NCBI GenBank assembly: GCA_963742955.1
Contig: CAVUOA010000012.1
Span: 1-64,000, forward strand
Length of the DNA: 64,000 bases
DNA from: CAVUOA01 sp963742955
GTDB taxonomy: Bacteria; Bacteroidota; Ignavibacteria; Tepidaquicellales; OLB5
Direction: 5' to 3'
The notes beneath the pieces were generated by a model, which had not been told where the DNA came from, searched no databases, and was given only the letters and a program-made list of their open reading frames with translations. Below are positions 35,523 through 44,383 of this stretch, one piece after another. The first letter of the stretch is position 1; the number at the start of each line of letters is the position of its first letter. The position numbers and the translations under genes are program-made.

Positions 35523-36740
35523 ATGAGGATTTTTTTAAAAGTATTGCTGATTTTTATTGCCTTTTTACTTTTTTTAACGGCAATTCCCTACATCATTACT
35601 CCCGTATATGATTTCCCCGAAAAACATCCGTTTTCCGGCGATAAGTTTTACAACCCCTATGACACCATAAATCCTGCCGGCTGGCTGAAAGCAAATTTCC
35701 ATTCGCATTCACATGCTTGGGCTGGATTTACTGCAGGCAAAGAAAATATTAACGAAGAAATTGAACAAAGATATAAAGCGCTTAACTACGATATTATCTG
35801 CATTTCAGATTACATGAAGATAAATACTTTTTTGAGCGGCCAAAAAATATATATTCCTGTTTATGAACACGGGTACGGCTTCACAAAGAACCACCAGCTT
35901 GTGATAGGGGCAAAAGAAGTTAAATGGATTGATTATGTTTTCGCTCAGACTATCAACGATAAGCAGCACACATTAAACGAAATAAAAACAGGTGATAATA
36001 TAATTTCACTAAATCACCCCCATCTACGAGGTGCGTATGACTCAGATGATGTTGAAAAGCTGACCGGGTACGATTGCATCGAAGTTGCCAACCAGAATTT
36101 CGGCACAGCGGAGGATTTGTGGGATGCATCTCTCTCCTCGGGTAATCCCGTTTTCGGATTAGCCGACGATGATTCGCATAATTCAAAAAATTATTCCGAT
36201 ATAGGCAAATGTTTCGATTTTGTTAATACCGATGAACCTTCTGCCGGTACTGTTCTTAAAGCGCTGAAGCACGGCAGGAATATTGCTGTTGACCTTTCCC
36301 TGCCCGGCGGCAGTCCGTTTGATTCTCTGAAAAATAAAAGTGAGAACCTGTCTTTTCCGGAACAATTCAGAATGAATGGAAATGTGCTTTCAGTCAAGCT
36401 GAAATTGCCCGCGCGTGAAATAACATTCATAGGACAAAACGGGAAACATGAAGCAGTATTTAGTAATACTGATTCAGCCTCGTACGTTTTTCTCCCGGAA
36501 GATACTTACATAAGAACGGTTGTAATTAATATGAACGGTGCAAGGATGTATCTTAATCCTGTGATGCGTTACAATGGAAGCGAGCTTCCTCATTACACGG
36601 CAGTAATTAATGAATCTGCCACGTTAATGTTCCGCCTGATTATTATTTTGATAACCACAGCAATAATTTACATTTCGTATATTCTTCTTAAGAGATGGAA
36701 TAAAAAAATAATCCCCGATGTCAGAAACGCGGAATTATAA
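35523..36740 (+). CDS. membrane-anchored PHP-type metallohydrolase
   Basis: 405 residues. An N-terminal membrane helix (about 5-25) is followed by a PHP-like domain: ANFHSHSHAWAG (about 58-69), CISDYM, LNHPHLRG and GLADDDSHN, which supply the His/Asp metal ligands of this phosphoesterase superfamily. A second membrane helix lies near the C-terminus (about 368-388). It probably hydrolyses a phosphate ester at the outer face of the membrane. It overlaps the glycosyltransferase gene by 23 bp. Confidence 0.75.
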   Translation: MRIFLKVLLIFIAFLLFLTAIPYIITPVYDFPEKHPFSGDKFYNPYDTINPAGWLKANFHSHSHAWAGFTAGKENINEEIEQRYKALNYDIICISDYMKINTFLSGQKIYIPVYEHGYGFTKNHQLVIGAKEVKWIDYVFAQTINDKQHTLNEIKTGDNIISLNHPHLRGAYDSDDVEKLTGYDCIEVANQNFGTAEDLWDASLSSGNPVFGLADDDSHNSKNYSDIGKCFDFVNTDEPSAGTVLKALKHGRNIAVDLSLPGGSPFDSLKNKSENLSFPEQFRMNGNVLSVKLKLPAREITFIGQNGKHEAVFSNTDSASYVFLPEDTYIRTVVINMNGARMYLNPVMRYNGSELPHYTAVINESATLMFRLIIILITTAIIYISYILLKRWNKKIIPDVRNAEL

Positions 36741-38268
36741 AAAATTTCTGCTCTTTCTTGTTATTATCTCATTCGTAATAAGAGCTTTTCTCGCATCAAT
36801 ACTTGAGCTGACCAATGATGAGGTAAATTACTGGCTCTATGCACTGTACCCGTCACTCAGCCATTTTGACCACCCGCCTATGGTTGGATTTTTTATTCAG
36901 TTTACAACCGCAAACCTGATGTTTGATAAAGAATTCTTTCTGCGTCTTTCATCGGTTATCCTTGGCGGTTTTAACACATGGTTGATATTTCTGATCGGGA
37001 AGAAGCTTAAGGATGAAGCTGCCGGGTTCTTTGCTGCCTTGCTATATAACACATCAATTTATTTTTTTGTAATTGCAGGAATTTTTATTCAGCCTGATAC
37101 TCCTCTGGTATTCTTCTGGCTGTTTGCACTTAATTTTTTGCTTAACTCATTTACATCACTTTCAATTGACAGGAAAGCAAGATGGAATATTTTATTTGCC
37201 GGCGCTGCAATCGGGCTTGGGATGCTTTCAAAATATCACGCCGGGTATCTGTGGGCGGCTGCAATTGCTTATATTTTGTTTTATGACAGGAAATGGCTTA
37301 AGGTTAAAGAGCTTTATTTTGCTATTTTAATATCAATTGTCCTGTTTATTCCCGTTATAATCTGGAATGTTCAAAATGATTTTATCAGCTTTACATTTCA
37401 GGGAGAGCGGGTTGACTTGTTTAAATCGGGGTTTCATTTTGATTATTTCTTCCAGGAGCTGTTCGGGCAGATATTTTATAACAACCCGGTAAATTTCATC
37501 TTAATAGTTCTTGTCTTGTTCAAGCTCCGCAAGCCAAGATTTCTTTCGAAAGAAAAAATCCGCGTTCTTGTTTTAACAAGTTTACCTCTGCTGTTAATAT
37601 TCCTGATATTCTCACTTTTCAGAAGAACTCTACCGCATTGGTCGGGGCCCGGCTATATTTCGTTAATACTTTTAGCATCTGCTTATTTGAGTGAAGCTTA
37701 TAAATTAAAACAGCGATTAATTCCTTCATCTGTAAAAATATCAATTGTATTGGTTGCAGTTGTATTGATATTCGGTGTGCTTCAGATTAATTATGGATTT
37801 GTTAACTTAACCGGGAATAACATTACCAAGCCAACTGAACTGGGGAAGAATGACGTAACGCTTGATATGTACGGGTGGAATCAGGCAGGTGAGAAGTTCA
37901 AGTTGATAAATGAAAGATTAGTTAATGAGGGTAAAATTAGTTCTTATGCACCGATACTCGCATATAAATGGTATACAGCAGGACACATCGATTATTACAT
38001 TGCAAAACCTTTGCATAAAGACGTCATTGCCATCGGGAGGCTTGATGAAATCAGAAACTACTGGTTTGTAAATAAAAACCGTGTAAGCATTGATTCGGTG
38101 AATGAAGCTTATTATATATCCCCGAGCCGTGATTACAAATCTCCGCAGGAAACCTGCAGCGGACTTTTTAAAACAATTGAACCGGTTGATACAATCAGAA
38201 TTGAAAGGTCAAATAAAACTGTTGAGAATATTTTTATATACCTGCTTAAAAATAAATCAGCCCGCTGA
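36718..38268 (+). CDS. ArnT/PMT-type membrane glycosyltransferase
   Basis: A 516-residue polytopic protein of the GT-C fold (dolichyl-phosphate-mannose/ArnT type). It has the acidic first-loop motif (LTNDEVNYW, about 29-37), HFDHPPMVGF (about 50-59) and repeated membrane helices, then a soluble C-terminal domain. It transfers a sugar from a polyprenyl-phosphate donor to a surface acceptor in the periplasm. With GtrA it resembles phage serotype-conversion sets, although no GtrB donor synthase is present. Confidence 0.82.
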   Translation: MSETRNYKKFLLFLVIISFVIRAFLASILELTNDEVNYWLYALYPSLSHFDHPPMVGFFIQFTTANLMFDKEFFLRLSSVILGGFNTWLIFLIGKKLKDEAAGFFAALLYNTSIYFFVIAGIFIQPDTPLVFFWLFALNFLLNSFTSLSIDRKARWNILFAGAAIGLGMLSKYHAGYLWAAAIAYILFYDRKWLKVKELYFAILISIVLFIPVIIWNVQNDFISFTFQGERVDLFKSGFHFDYFFQELFGQIFYNNPVNFILIVLVLFKLRKPRFLSKEKIRVLVLTSLPLLLIFLIFSLFRRTLPHWSGPGYISLILLASAYLSEAYKLKQRLIPSSVKISIVLVAVVLIFGVLQINYGFVNLTGNNITKPTELGKNDVTLDMYGWNQAGEKFKLINERLVNEGKISSYAPILAYKWYTAGHIDYYIAKPLHKDVIAIGRLDEIRNYWFVNKNRVSIDSVNEAYYISPSRDYKSPQETCSGLFKTIEPVDTIRIERSNKTVENIFIYLLKNKSAR

Positions 38269-38324
38269 AGAGGCAGGCTGCTAAGTTTGAATATTCGGGT
38301 TATGTACGGCTTCTATTCCCCCTT

Positions 38325-39002
38325 TTATGAATCTTTATCATGAATGCTGAGTTTTTCTTTCATGTATTGAGCATATCTTTCCATTCTGGTTGAATAAAAA
38401 TCTTTAACAATACTCGGCTGATGAGGAAACGGGAAGATTTCTCTCGCAAGAATATTCTCTGCTGCATCACAATGTGTGAATGGAATTGTTACCCCTTTTT
38501 TCCATTCTTCATGGTAACCCCAGTAATTCCGCACCAGGTTTCTTTTCTCGTTTGTAAAAAGCAGGTTTAGCACTGTATCTCCCAATGTGATAACAGGGGC
38601 TTTCTTAAAAGGCTTTATTTCTTCAGTAAGCACAGGAAGCCAGTGATGAGCAAATTTTGAAAGAATGTCTCTGTTATCGGCTGGAGGTTCTTCGAAAAAA
38701 TTTTTTATAAGGTTTGTTGCATATATTTCGCTTACCGGGTCTACATTCAGGAGTGAACATACTTTAAAAACATATCTTTGCAGTTTTCCGGGTTTATCAA
38801 GATTTAGTACAGTAGCAATATTTTTTCTGCTTGCTTTGTTTTTTACTGTTGGGTCCTGCCCGATAATGACTAATTTTATCTGACCTTCACCTCTGTATGT
38901 ATCAGGAATTTCGTGTATAGTATCAATGTAAGGTCTCAAATTAGGCTTGCTTAATAATATGGAATAAACCTGCCGTACAAGGTCAGCGACCTGTTTTTCC
39001 AT
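38325..39002 (-). CDS. uracil-DNA glycosylase-superfamily protein
   Basis: A 225-residue protein with a UDG-like start (IKLVIIGQDPT, about 41-51, corresponding to GQDPY) and a C-terminal FPFPHQPS (about 191-198) in place of HPSPLS. The Tyr of GQDPY is replaced by Thr, so substrate or activity may differ. It lies on the minus strand between the cargo genes and the portal gene and could be a phage DNA-repair gene or a host passenger. Confidence 0.7.
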   Translation of the reverse strand: MEKQVADLVRQVYSILLSKPNLRPYIDTIHEIPDTYRGEGQIKLVIIGQDPTVKNKASRKNIATVLNLDKPGKLQRYVFKVCSLLNVDPVSEIYATNLIKNFFEEPPADNRDILSKFAHHWLPVLTEEIKPFKKAPVITLGDTVLNLLFTNEKRNLVRNYWGYHEEWKKGVTIPFTHCDAAENILAREIFPFPHQPSIVKDFYSTRMERYAQYMKEKLSIHDKDS

Positions 39003-39432
39003 GAGCTTTATAAGCTCCTTTCCCTTTTACTTCTATCCTTAACATTACAAAATTATAGTTTAATAGGGTGATATGTAAATGAAAAAAACTTACATAATTA
39101 GAGCAAAACCTGTTAAAATCTGATGATAATTTTTATGTCTAATTTACTGAATAAACAATATATTACATCTATATTAACATCATTTTTTTTATTATTTGTT
39201 TAAAAATTTCACAAAGGCGGAAAATGCCTCTAAATTCTTAAAAAAGATATTAGTATGCCCCCCAAATAATTTTTAATTTAAATAATTGAGTCACTTTTAA
39301 GATAACAATATTAATAAAACTGCTAATTTTTTTCTTTTAATTTTTTTCTTTCGTTGTTATTATGATTTATAATCATTCCAAACGGAGTTACCGCTAATGA
39401 AATAAATTAAAAGAACATTCAAATATTTTGAA
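39003..39432. other. AT-rich intergenic region, nothing recognised
   Basis: About 430 bp of very AT-rich sequence with many A and T runs. I see no convincing gene, hairpin terminator or known repeat. It may hold promoters for the UDG-like gene. Confidence 0.5.
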
Positions 39433-39594
39433 TCACTGTTTATTTAGCTTGCCAAATATTTTTTGTTCTGTTGTTCGCATAAACTTCATATTGTTATGAA
39501 GCCGGAACGCTTTATTGCCGGCTGTTTTTGGCGTGTATTTCTTTTTCTTTATTGATGCAGAATTATGATTTGATGCTTTATTTATTTCCTTCAT
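39433..39594 (-). CDS. small basic phage protein (53 aa)
   Basis: ATG at 39594 lies 8 bp after the portal stop. The product begins MKEINKASNHNSASIKKKKY and is strongly basic. The position behind the portal supports a real gene, perhaps a small nucleic-acid-binding or head protein; the family is unknown. A longer in-frame extension would overlap the portal and is not preferred. Confidence 0.45.
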   Translation of the reverse strand: MKEINKASNHNSASIKKKKYTPKTAGNKAFRLHNNMKFMRTTEQKIFGKLNKQ

Positions 39595-39601
39595 TTTGAG
39601 A

Positions 39602-40975
39602 CTAATAATTTTCGTTTTTAATTTTATTAACTTCATCATCTTCTGTGATGTCATACCCGATTATATCAACAATGCTCCTGAATATCCTTCCGGATGTTTC
39701 TTTTGAGAGCCATTTATTTTCTTCAGCCTGTGAAAGCAGCTCACCAATTTTATTTAAGCCTTCACCGATTTTATTGAAATCACGGCGTTCAAACTCCGGA
39801 GCAATAATATTTATCACAATTCGGTCTAGTTCTTCTTTCGTTAGTGTGAATCCTTCACGTTTCCCGTAAGCCTTATGAAGCGCAAACCTCAGTATTGTCT
39901 GCAGGATGTAAATTATATACTGCTGCCGGTTTTTAAGCTGGCGCATTATGGGAGTGCCCTGTTCAACTGCTGTTGCGAGGTTGGTATTTCCGCCGTCAGC
40001 GAACCAGTGTTCCGGGTAACCCTGTGAGCCAAGAACAATGTTTTTGTACAGACGGACAATTTCGGAGGGGTCGGCATTGTTTATATTGGGTGTGAGAACA
40101 GTGAACTTCACTTTATCATTATGCACAAACCTTGCGAGGTTCTGCGAAACGGGATTTTTCTTTTTCCATTCTTCGATTCTTTTCTCATCGGCACCCTGAA
40201 GCTCAACATCCTGAAAATATTTTGAAAGAGCATTTACAAACTGCAAAGTATTAAACAGCATCTGGTCAAGCATATCCAGCCAATCAGCACTGCCGAGCAA
40301 ATCACTGACTCCTTCAGGCTGGTTGCTCACATTGTTTATGGCAAAATAGAAACATTCGCCGTCAAGCAAGCCGTAATTGGAGTCCTTAGGATTCTCGTTA
40401 AGCCTAATTACGCTGAGAGACTTTAATTTTTGGGATAGCGCTCCGAAGCCCTTCAGTTTAATCCTGAATATATCTTCAACATTAAGCGGGTTAGTAATTA
40501 CTTTATCCACATTCTTCGGGTCAATGAAGCCAAGCTTAACCTGCCCGTTGATTTTATTGATAAACACAGGCAGTATAAGCATTCCGTTGAGTGAGAGGTC
40601 AAATCCTTTCTTTTCGAAACGTAAATCCATACGGTTTACTTCCCAGAATTCATCGATTACCTCTTTTGCCTGGTTGATTTTATCGTCCGATATACCGCTT
40701 CCTGTAACAGCATATTTGAACCCGTCACCAAAGATAAAATCGTTCCGGATTTCAAGAATTCGCTTTGCCAGCCCGTTCTTAAGAAAAAGTGCATAGACTA
40801 TTTCAAGCTGCCTGTCTCGCGCTATCGGGTTAAGTCCTTTAGTGTTTGTATCGGATATCCTCCTGTAATCGTATTCATCAAGGTCAATTCCTGTTTGCGC
40901 TTCATTTAGTTTCATCAGCTGTTCTTCATTCAGCCCCAGAATTTTATCAGCAATCAGTTTTTGTATTTTATTCAT
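39602..40975 (-). CDS. phage portal protein
   Basis: A 457-residue protein of the SPP1 gp6/Mu gp29-like portal type: N-terminal wing region (TKGLNPIARDRQLEIVYALF), central stem (ILEIRNDFIFGDGF), and the conserved late segment VLGSQGYPEHWFADGGNTNL. GGAAA precedes the ATG at 40975. Portals form the 12-subunit ring through which DNA is packaged. It lies between the terminase and, past the cargo insertion, the capsid gene, as expected. Confidence 0.85.
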   Translation of the reverse strand: MNKIQKLIADKILGLNEEQLMKLNEAQTGIDLDEYDYRRISDTNTKGLNPIARDRQLEIVYALFLKNGLAKRILEIRNDFIFGDGFKYAVTGSGISDDKINQAKEVIDEFWEVNRMDLRFEKKGFDLSLNGMLILPVFINKINGQVKLGFIDPKNVDKVITNPLNVEDIFRIKLKGFGALSQKLKSLSVIRLNENPKDSNYGLLDGECFYFAINNVSNQPEGVSDLLGSADWLDMLDQMLFNTLQFVNALSKYFQDVELQGADEKRIEEWKKKNPVSQNLARFVHNDKVKFTVLTPNINNADPSEIVRLYKNIVLGSQGYPEHWFADGGNTNLATAVEQGTPIMRQLKNRQQYIIYILQTILRFALHKAYGKREGFTLTKEELDRIVINIIAPEFERRDFNKIGEGLNKIGELLSQAEENKWLSKETSGRIFRSIVDIIGYDITEDDEVNKIKNENY

Positions 40976-40989
40976 TAATATTTCCTTTC

Positions 40990-41036
40990 ATGTCATTCCC
41001 GATAGCCTGCAGCAGGCAGGCGAAAGCGGGAATCCG
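40990..41036. repeat. palindromic repeat (TCATTCCCG...CGGGAATCC)
   Basis: TCATTCCCGATAGCCTGCAG continues to AGCGGGAATCC; the outer ATTCCCG/CGGGAAT and inner CCTGC/GCAGG arms pair. It fills the gap between portal and terminase genes. Related to the element at 22986. Confidence 0.6.
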
Positions 41037-41071
41037 GTTAACTATTAAATAATTTTCTATATTTTGATAAT

Positions 41072-42601
41072 TTATATACCTATTTGTTTTGTCAGTGTTT
41101 CGTGTTTTTCCTCTTCATTGCAGTAATCAAAAGTTCCGCTGATGTCTGAATCAACATATTTAAGGAAATTGCAGTAAACGACTGCATCCTCGGCATCGGG
41201 TGACCTTCCCAGTCGTTTTTTGATTTCTTCCTTTGATTCAATCTGGATTTTCCCTTTAGTAGTGAAGAAATATCTGATAGTGCTGAAACCTTCTTCAATA
41301 TCGTCATCCTGTTCAAGCGAAATTTTATCTATATCGGTTCTGAATAACCAATACATCTGCGCGCGGAGGTTCATAAAATCTTCCGTTTGTCCAAGTTCAA
41401 GCGGGTTTGAACAGCTGTGCAGTTCGTACAGCTCGGTATCTATAATTCCTTCATTTTTCGCTTCTTTGAGATTATCAAAAACTCCAGCTCCGATGCCGTC
41501 ACAATCAACGGAAACCCTCGAAGGCTTATGTTGTTTAATCAGGTTAACAGCTTCACCTGTAAGCTGCGCGGTATCAAGCTGGTAAAAGGGGACTGTAGTA
41601 AAATGATTGTTTTGGTTAAGCGCAAAAACCGAATGGTCTGAACCGAATCTTGCCACATCAATCCCCAAATGACAAATGTTTTCGTTTTGACCCTCTTCAA
41701 GAGGTTTGCACCTGCTCATTGCATTCTGGATTTTGACAAGAGGAATAATACCGTTTGTGATTTCATCGGGGAATTCTCCCAGCACTTTCCACAGGAATAA
41801 TGAATTGGGAATGTAAAGCTTTCTTTCAAACCGGAAAACATGTTCTTTATTGTCATCAGGCATCTCTTTGGTTTCTTTACACCACTTTTCTATTTTGTCT
41901 TTAACCCATTTGAAAGATACTGCGCCGGGAATAATCTCTTTCTTTTTCCTGATATTGGGATGATTTAACGCGCTGATGCTTAAAGTATTCCAGTCATTTC
42001 TGTCAAGATGTTTTTTAAATGCGCAGTTAATAGTCGAGGGATTGCCGAGCGCCAGAACTTTCGATTTCTCGCTGCTTGCAATGCCGTCGACCGCTTCCCA
42101 GATTGCAGAGTCAACCCCGACAGCTTCATCAATCACAACAAGAATTCTTTTTGCATGGTAACCCTGAAATTTTACTGCTGATTGTTCATCTTTCCCGGAT
42201 TCGGTGGTTATACCTGCAGCAAACCAGCGAGGACCCTTAACTAATGACATAAGCCGCATATCACCGCCGATTTCATATTCTGACTTGTCAAACAGCTTAT
42301 TAATTTCTGTCCAGAGAAGGTCACGCACCTGCCTTGCTGTCGGCGCGGTTGTTATAACAATTGAATCCTCGTATAAAGAAACATAAGTGAGTACAATGCA
42401 CGCTTCAATAAATGTTTTGCCTACATTGTGAGCTGCTTTCACACCGGTATATTTATTCTTCCAGACAGAATTAACGATTTCGTTTTGTTCGTCAGTCAGA
42501 TTCTCAACTCCAAGAATTTCTCTTATATATTCAAGAGGTTCTTTCCTGTAGTTCTCAATCATTTTATCGCTAATCGTCTTCTTCAAAACCTTTTGCTTCA
42601 T
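41072..42601 (-). CDS. terL: terminase large subunit
   Basis: 509 residues. ATPase domain with Walker A-type AAHNVGKTF (about 57-65) and Walker B-like VVIDEAVG (about 152-159), then an RNase H-like nuclease (HLGIDVARFGSDHSVF, about 317-332, with the first catalytic Asp in GIDVA). It drives DNA packaging through the portal. It overlaps the small-subunit gene by 32 bp. Confidence 0.92.
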   Translation of the reverse strand: MKQKVLKKTISDKMIENYRKEPLEYIREILGVENLTDEQNEIVNSVWKNKYTGVKAAHNVGKTFIEACIVLTYVSLYEDSIVITTAPTARQVRDLLWTEINKLFDKSEYEIGGDMRLMSLVKGPRWFAAGITTESGKDEQSAVKFQGYHAKRILVVIDEAVGVDSAIWEAVDGIASSEKSKVLALGNPSTINCAFKKHLDRNDWNTLSISALNHPNIRKKKEIIPGAVSFKWVKDKIEKWCKETKEMPDDNKEHVFRFERKLYIPNSLFLWKVLGEFPDEITNGIIPLVKIQNAMSRCKPLEEGQNENICHLGIDVARFGSDHSVFALNQNNHFTTVPFYQLDTAQLTGEAVNLIKQHKPSRVSVDCDGIGAGVFDNLKEAKNEGIIDTELYELHSCSNPLELGQTEDFMNLRAQMYWLFRTDIDKISLEQDDDIEEGFSTIRYFFTTKGKIQIESKEEIKKRLGRSPDAEDAVVYCNFLKYVDSDISGTFDYCNEEEKHETLTKQIGI

Positions 42602-43073
42602 ATTCTTCTACTAAATCCTGAATTGATTTTTTACCTTTTGATTCTATGTCTTTAGGGTCGCGCCACTTATCCGGCATTCGGTTCTTAAGCCAGAAAATAC
42701 AGGCGCTGACATCGGGAATTACCGTTTTATGAGCTAACCTGGAAGATGATTTTGTCGGATTTTCTTCCGTTTCTGATTTTTCTGCACCCGGAAGTTCTGA
42801 TTTATCAGTTCGTTTGCTCACCCTTTCCGGTTTTTCCGATGTTACCGATTCATCATACTCAAACCCTATGGCGCGGCGGTAGAGCGCCAGTTCGACATTA
42901 CGGGCGCAGCTTTCAAGTCCTTTTCGCAGCGCCGAGGAAATTTCCTTTTTTTCTTTCAGGTCTTCAAATGCTTTCCTTTTTAATCCGAGAGAAAACATTA
43001 TTTCATCTTCATCAAGCCCCAGCTCAGCCAGCCGTAGAATGATTTTTCCTATGTTGAGATTAAGTTTGTTCAT
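42570..43073 (-). CDS. terS: terminase small subunit-like protein
   Basis: A 167-residue protein with an N-terminal helix-turn-helix-like part (LAELGLDEDEIMFSLGLKRK, about 16-35), an acidic linker, and the C-terminal signature ACIFWLKNRMPDKWRDPKDI, typical of phage terminase small subunits or DNA-packaging adaptors. It overlaps the large subunit gene by 32 bp. Confidence 0.82.
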   Translation of the reverse strand: MNKLNLNIGKIILRLAELGLDEDEIMFSLGLKRKAFEDLKEKKEISSALRKGLESCARNVELALYRRAIGFEYDESVTSEKPERVSKRTDKSELPGAEKSETEENPTKSSSRLAHKTVIPDVSACIFWLKNRMPDKWRDPKDIESKGKKSIQDLVEEYEAKGFEEDD

Positions 43074-43077
43074 ATTG

Positions 43078-43272
43078 TTATTTGGTTGATTTCATTTTCT
43101 TTACAAGATTCTCCATTTTATCAAGACTGCGAAGCCGTTCATTGTTTTTTAAATGGATTACAGTAACGTTCTTAGCTTCGTTAAAAACATAATCGTTAAC
43201 TGCCGAAAACCGCACAACCATATGTTTTGATACGGCTTCGGTTTTTCCTTCGATATTTTTAAATGTCAACAT
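43078..43272 (-). CDS. small phage protein (64 aa)
   Basis: A 64-residue protein (starts MLTFKNIEGKTEAVSKHMVV, ends basic). No family was recognised. It is 4 bp from the small terminase gene and probably cotranscribed with it. A dispersed repeat lies just upstream. Confidence 0.5.
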   Translation of the reverse strand: MLTFKNIEGKTEAVSKHMVVRFSAVNDYVFNEAKNVTVIHLKNNERLRSLDKMENLVKKMKSTK

Positions 43273-43275
43273 AAT

Positions 43276-43312
43276 TTTTTGTCATTGCGAGCGTAGCGAA
43301 GTAATCCCGCAG
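43276..43312. repeat. dispersed repeat (GTCATTGCGAGCGTAGCGAAG)
   Basis: GTCATTGCGAGCGTAGCGAA, followed by GTAATCCCGC, belongs to the widely dispersed GTCATTGCGAG...GCGAAGCAATC type of repeat. It is in the gap between RNA copy B and the 64-residue gene. Confidence 0.6.
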
Positions 43313-43349
43313 TTATACTGTGGATTGCTTTACACGCCCGTTTATTTAA

Positions 43350-43481
43350 TAAAAAAGCCGAATGCAACCTCTTATAAAGAGATTCTATTCGGCTTGGCTA
43401 CTTACGCTCCTGGGATTAATTTGGTGTCAGGAGTTCAATTAAGCTTTCGCTACGCACTGTAATGAATTTAACAAAGAACTG
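43350..43481 (-). ncRNA. candidate structured leader RNA, copy B
   Basis: On the minus strand: CAGUUCUUUGU (43481), GUAGCGAAAG (43453-43444) able to pair CUUU with AAAG, a hairpin CUCCUG/CAGGAG (43433-43428 with 43412-43407), GUAGC (43401-43397), then a terminal hairpin AUUCGGC/GCCGAAU (43393-43387 with 43363-43357) with an inner CUC...GAG stem, followed by U6. The stems have sequences different from copy A at 34715 but the same order and boxes, which suggests selection on structure. It starts 6 bp after the stop of the upstream gene and precedes the terminase-side genes. Confidence 0.5.
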
Positions 43482-43486
43482 TGGTT

Positions 43487-43669
43487 TCAACTCATCATAA
43501 TCTTTAATAACCCGTGTTTCAGCCTGAGATTAATAATTCTTTTCTGCTCTTTGCCTTCTTTGCTTTTTGTTTTCACCTTTATAGGAAAATTATCTGCAGT
43601 AAGCGAAATCCTTTTCCCTTCCAGCTTAATGTTGCTGCTGTTATCGAATTCAAATTCAATCTGTGTCAT
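43487..43669 (-). CDS. small phage protein (60 aa)
   Basis: A 60-residue beta-type, highly charged protein (starts MTQIEFEFDNSSNIKLEGKR). No family was recognised. It lies 18 bp after the next upstream gene and directly before RNA copy B, in the early minus-strand transcript that faces the repressor. Confidence 0.5.
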   Translation of the reverse strand: MTQIEFEFDNSSNIKLEGKRISLTADNFPIKVKTKSKEGKEQKRIINLRLKHGLLKIMMS

Positions 43670-43687
43670 TTTACTAAAAACAAATAT

Positions 43688-44176
43688 TTATTGATGTGAA
43701 ACGTTTAAATTAAATTTTCTTTTCTCATTGTTTGCTTCTCTTATCAGGGTACCGTCACATGTGTAAATATCGTAATTATAATTATATGCGCGGAGGAATT
43801 CAATTAAGTGCTCATTTGAAGGGGAAGGATAACACTCCCATTCATGTTCGCCTTCAAGATGAATATAGGGGGCAGAGTTCCTGAATCCGTTAATTTCCAT
43901 AAACTTACAAACATCCTTCAATAGATTATCATCTTCAATTATGTAAGTATTTCCGTTTAAAGCCTTAAATTTTATTATATCCGGCTCATTCCAGTTTGAC
44001 CAGTAAGAGCCGAGAACTTCAAGGGGCAAGAGTACGTTAACATGGAATTGGGGTTTCCCTTTTTTGATACAGGGACGGTGTGTTTTTTTGTTTCTGCAAA
44101 CAGTAATCCCGTCAACAAAAACATTTCTTGTTATTTGCCTGCCGGCAGGCAGCACAGTGTTCAATGCTGAATTCAT
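43688..44176 (-). CDS. phage hypothetical protein (162 aa)
   Basis: A 162-residue protein, first gene of the minus-strand transcript facing the repressor. The segment LPAGRQ (about 9-14) is encoded by CTGCCGGCAGGCAG, a palindromic repeat apparently inserted in frame. The remainder is an alpha/beta protein rich in Asn and Tyr (YWSNWNEPDIIKFKALNGNT). No family was recognised. Confidence 0.6.
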   Translation of the reverse strand: MNSALNTVLPAGRQITRNVFVDGITVCRNKKTHRPCIKKGKPQFHVNVLLPLEVLGSYWSNWNEPDIIKFKALNGNTYIIEDDNLLKDVCKFMEINGFRNSAPYIHLEGEHEWECYPSPSNEHLIEFLRAYNYNYDIYTCDGTLIREANNEKRKFNLNVSHQ

Positions 44177-44262
44177 AGCTAAAACGTAAAAAATTAAAGT
44201 ACAGAGTTTATTATTCTCAAATCAGGGGTTACAGGAAAAGCAGCACCGCCATCAACAATACA

Positions 44263-44291
44263 AATATAATTGATAATATCAGGTTTGTCAA
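44263..44291 (-). promoter_or_regulatory. sigma-70-like promoter for the phage minus-strand genes
   Basis: Read on the minus strand, TTGACA (44291-44286) and TATATT (44268-44263) are separated by exactly 17 bp. It points toward the first phage gene at 44176. The consensus match is seen; activity is inferred. Confidence 0.5.
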
Positions 44292-44297
44292 GTCATA

Positions 44298-44317
44298 TAA
44301 TCTGATAAATAAGATTA
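44298..44317. promoter_or_regulatory. inverted repeat, candidate repressor operator
   Basis: TAATCT-N8-AGATTA is a perfect inverted repeat between the minus-strand promoter and the repressor gene, adjacent to the -35 element. It is the most likely binding site of the CI-like repressor. Confidence 0.4.
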
Positions 44318-44383
44318 ACTGTTGATAAATATGTATTTTGATTTAAAAATATATTAATTATATTTGAATGAAAGGAAAATAAT

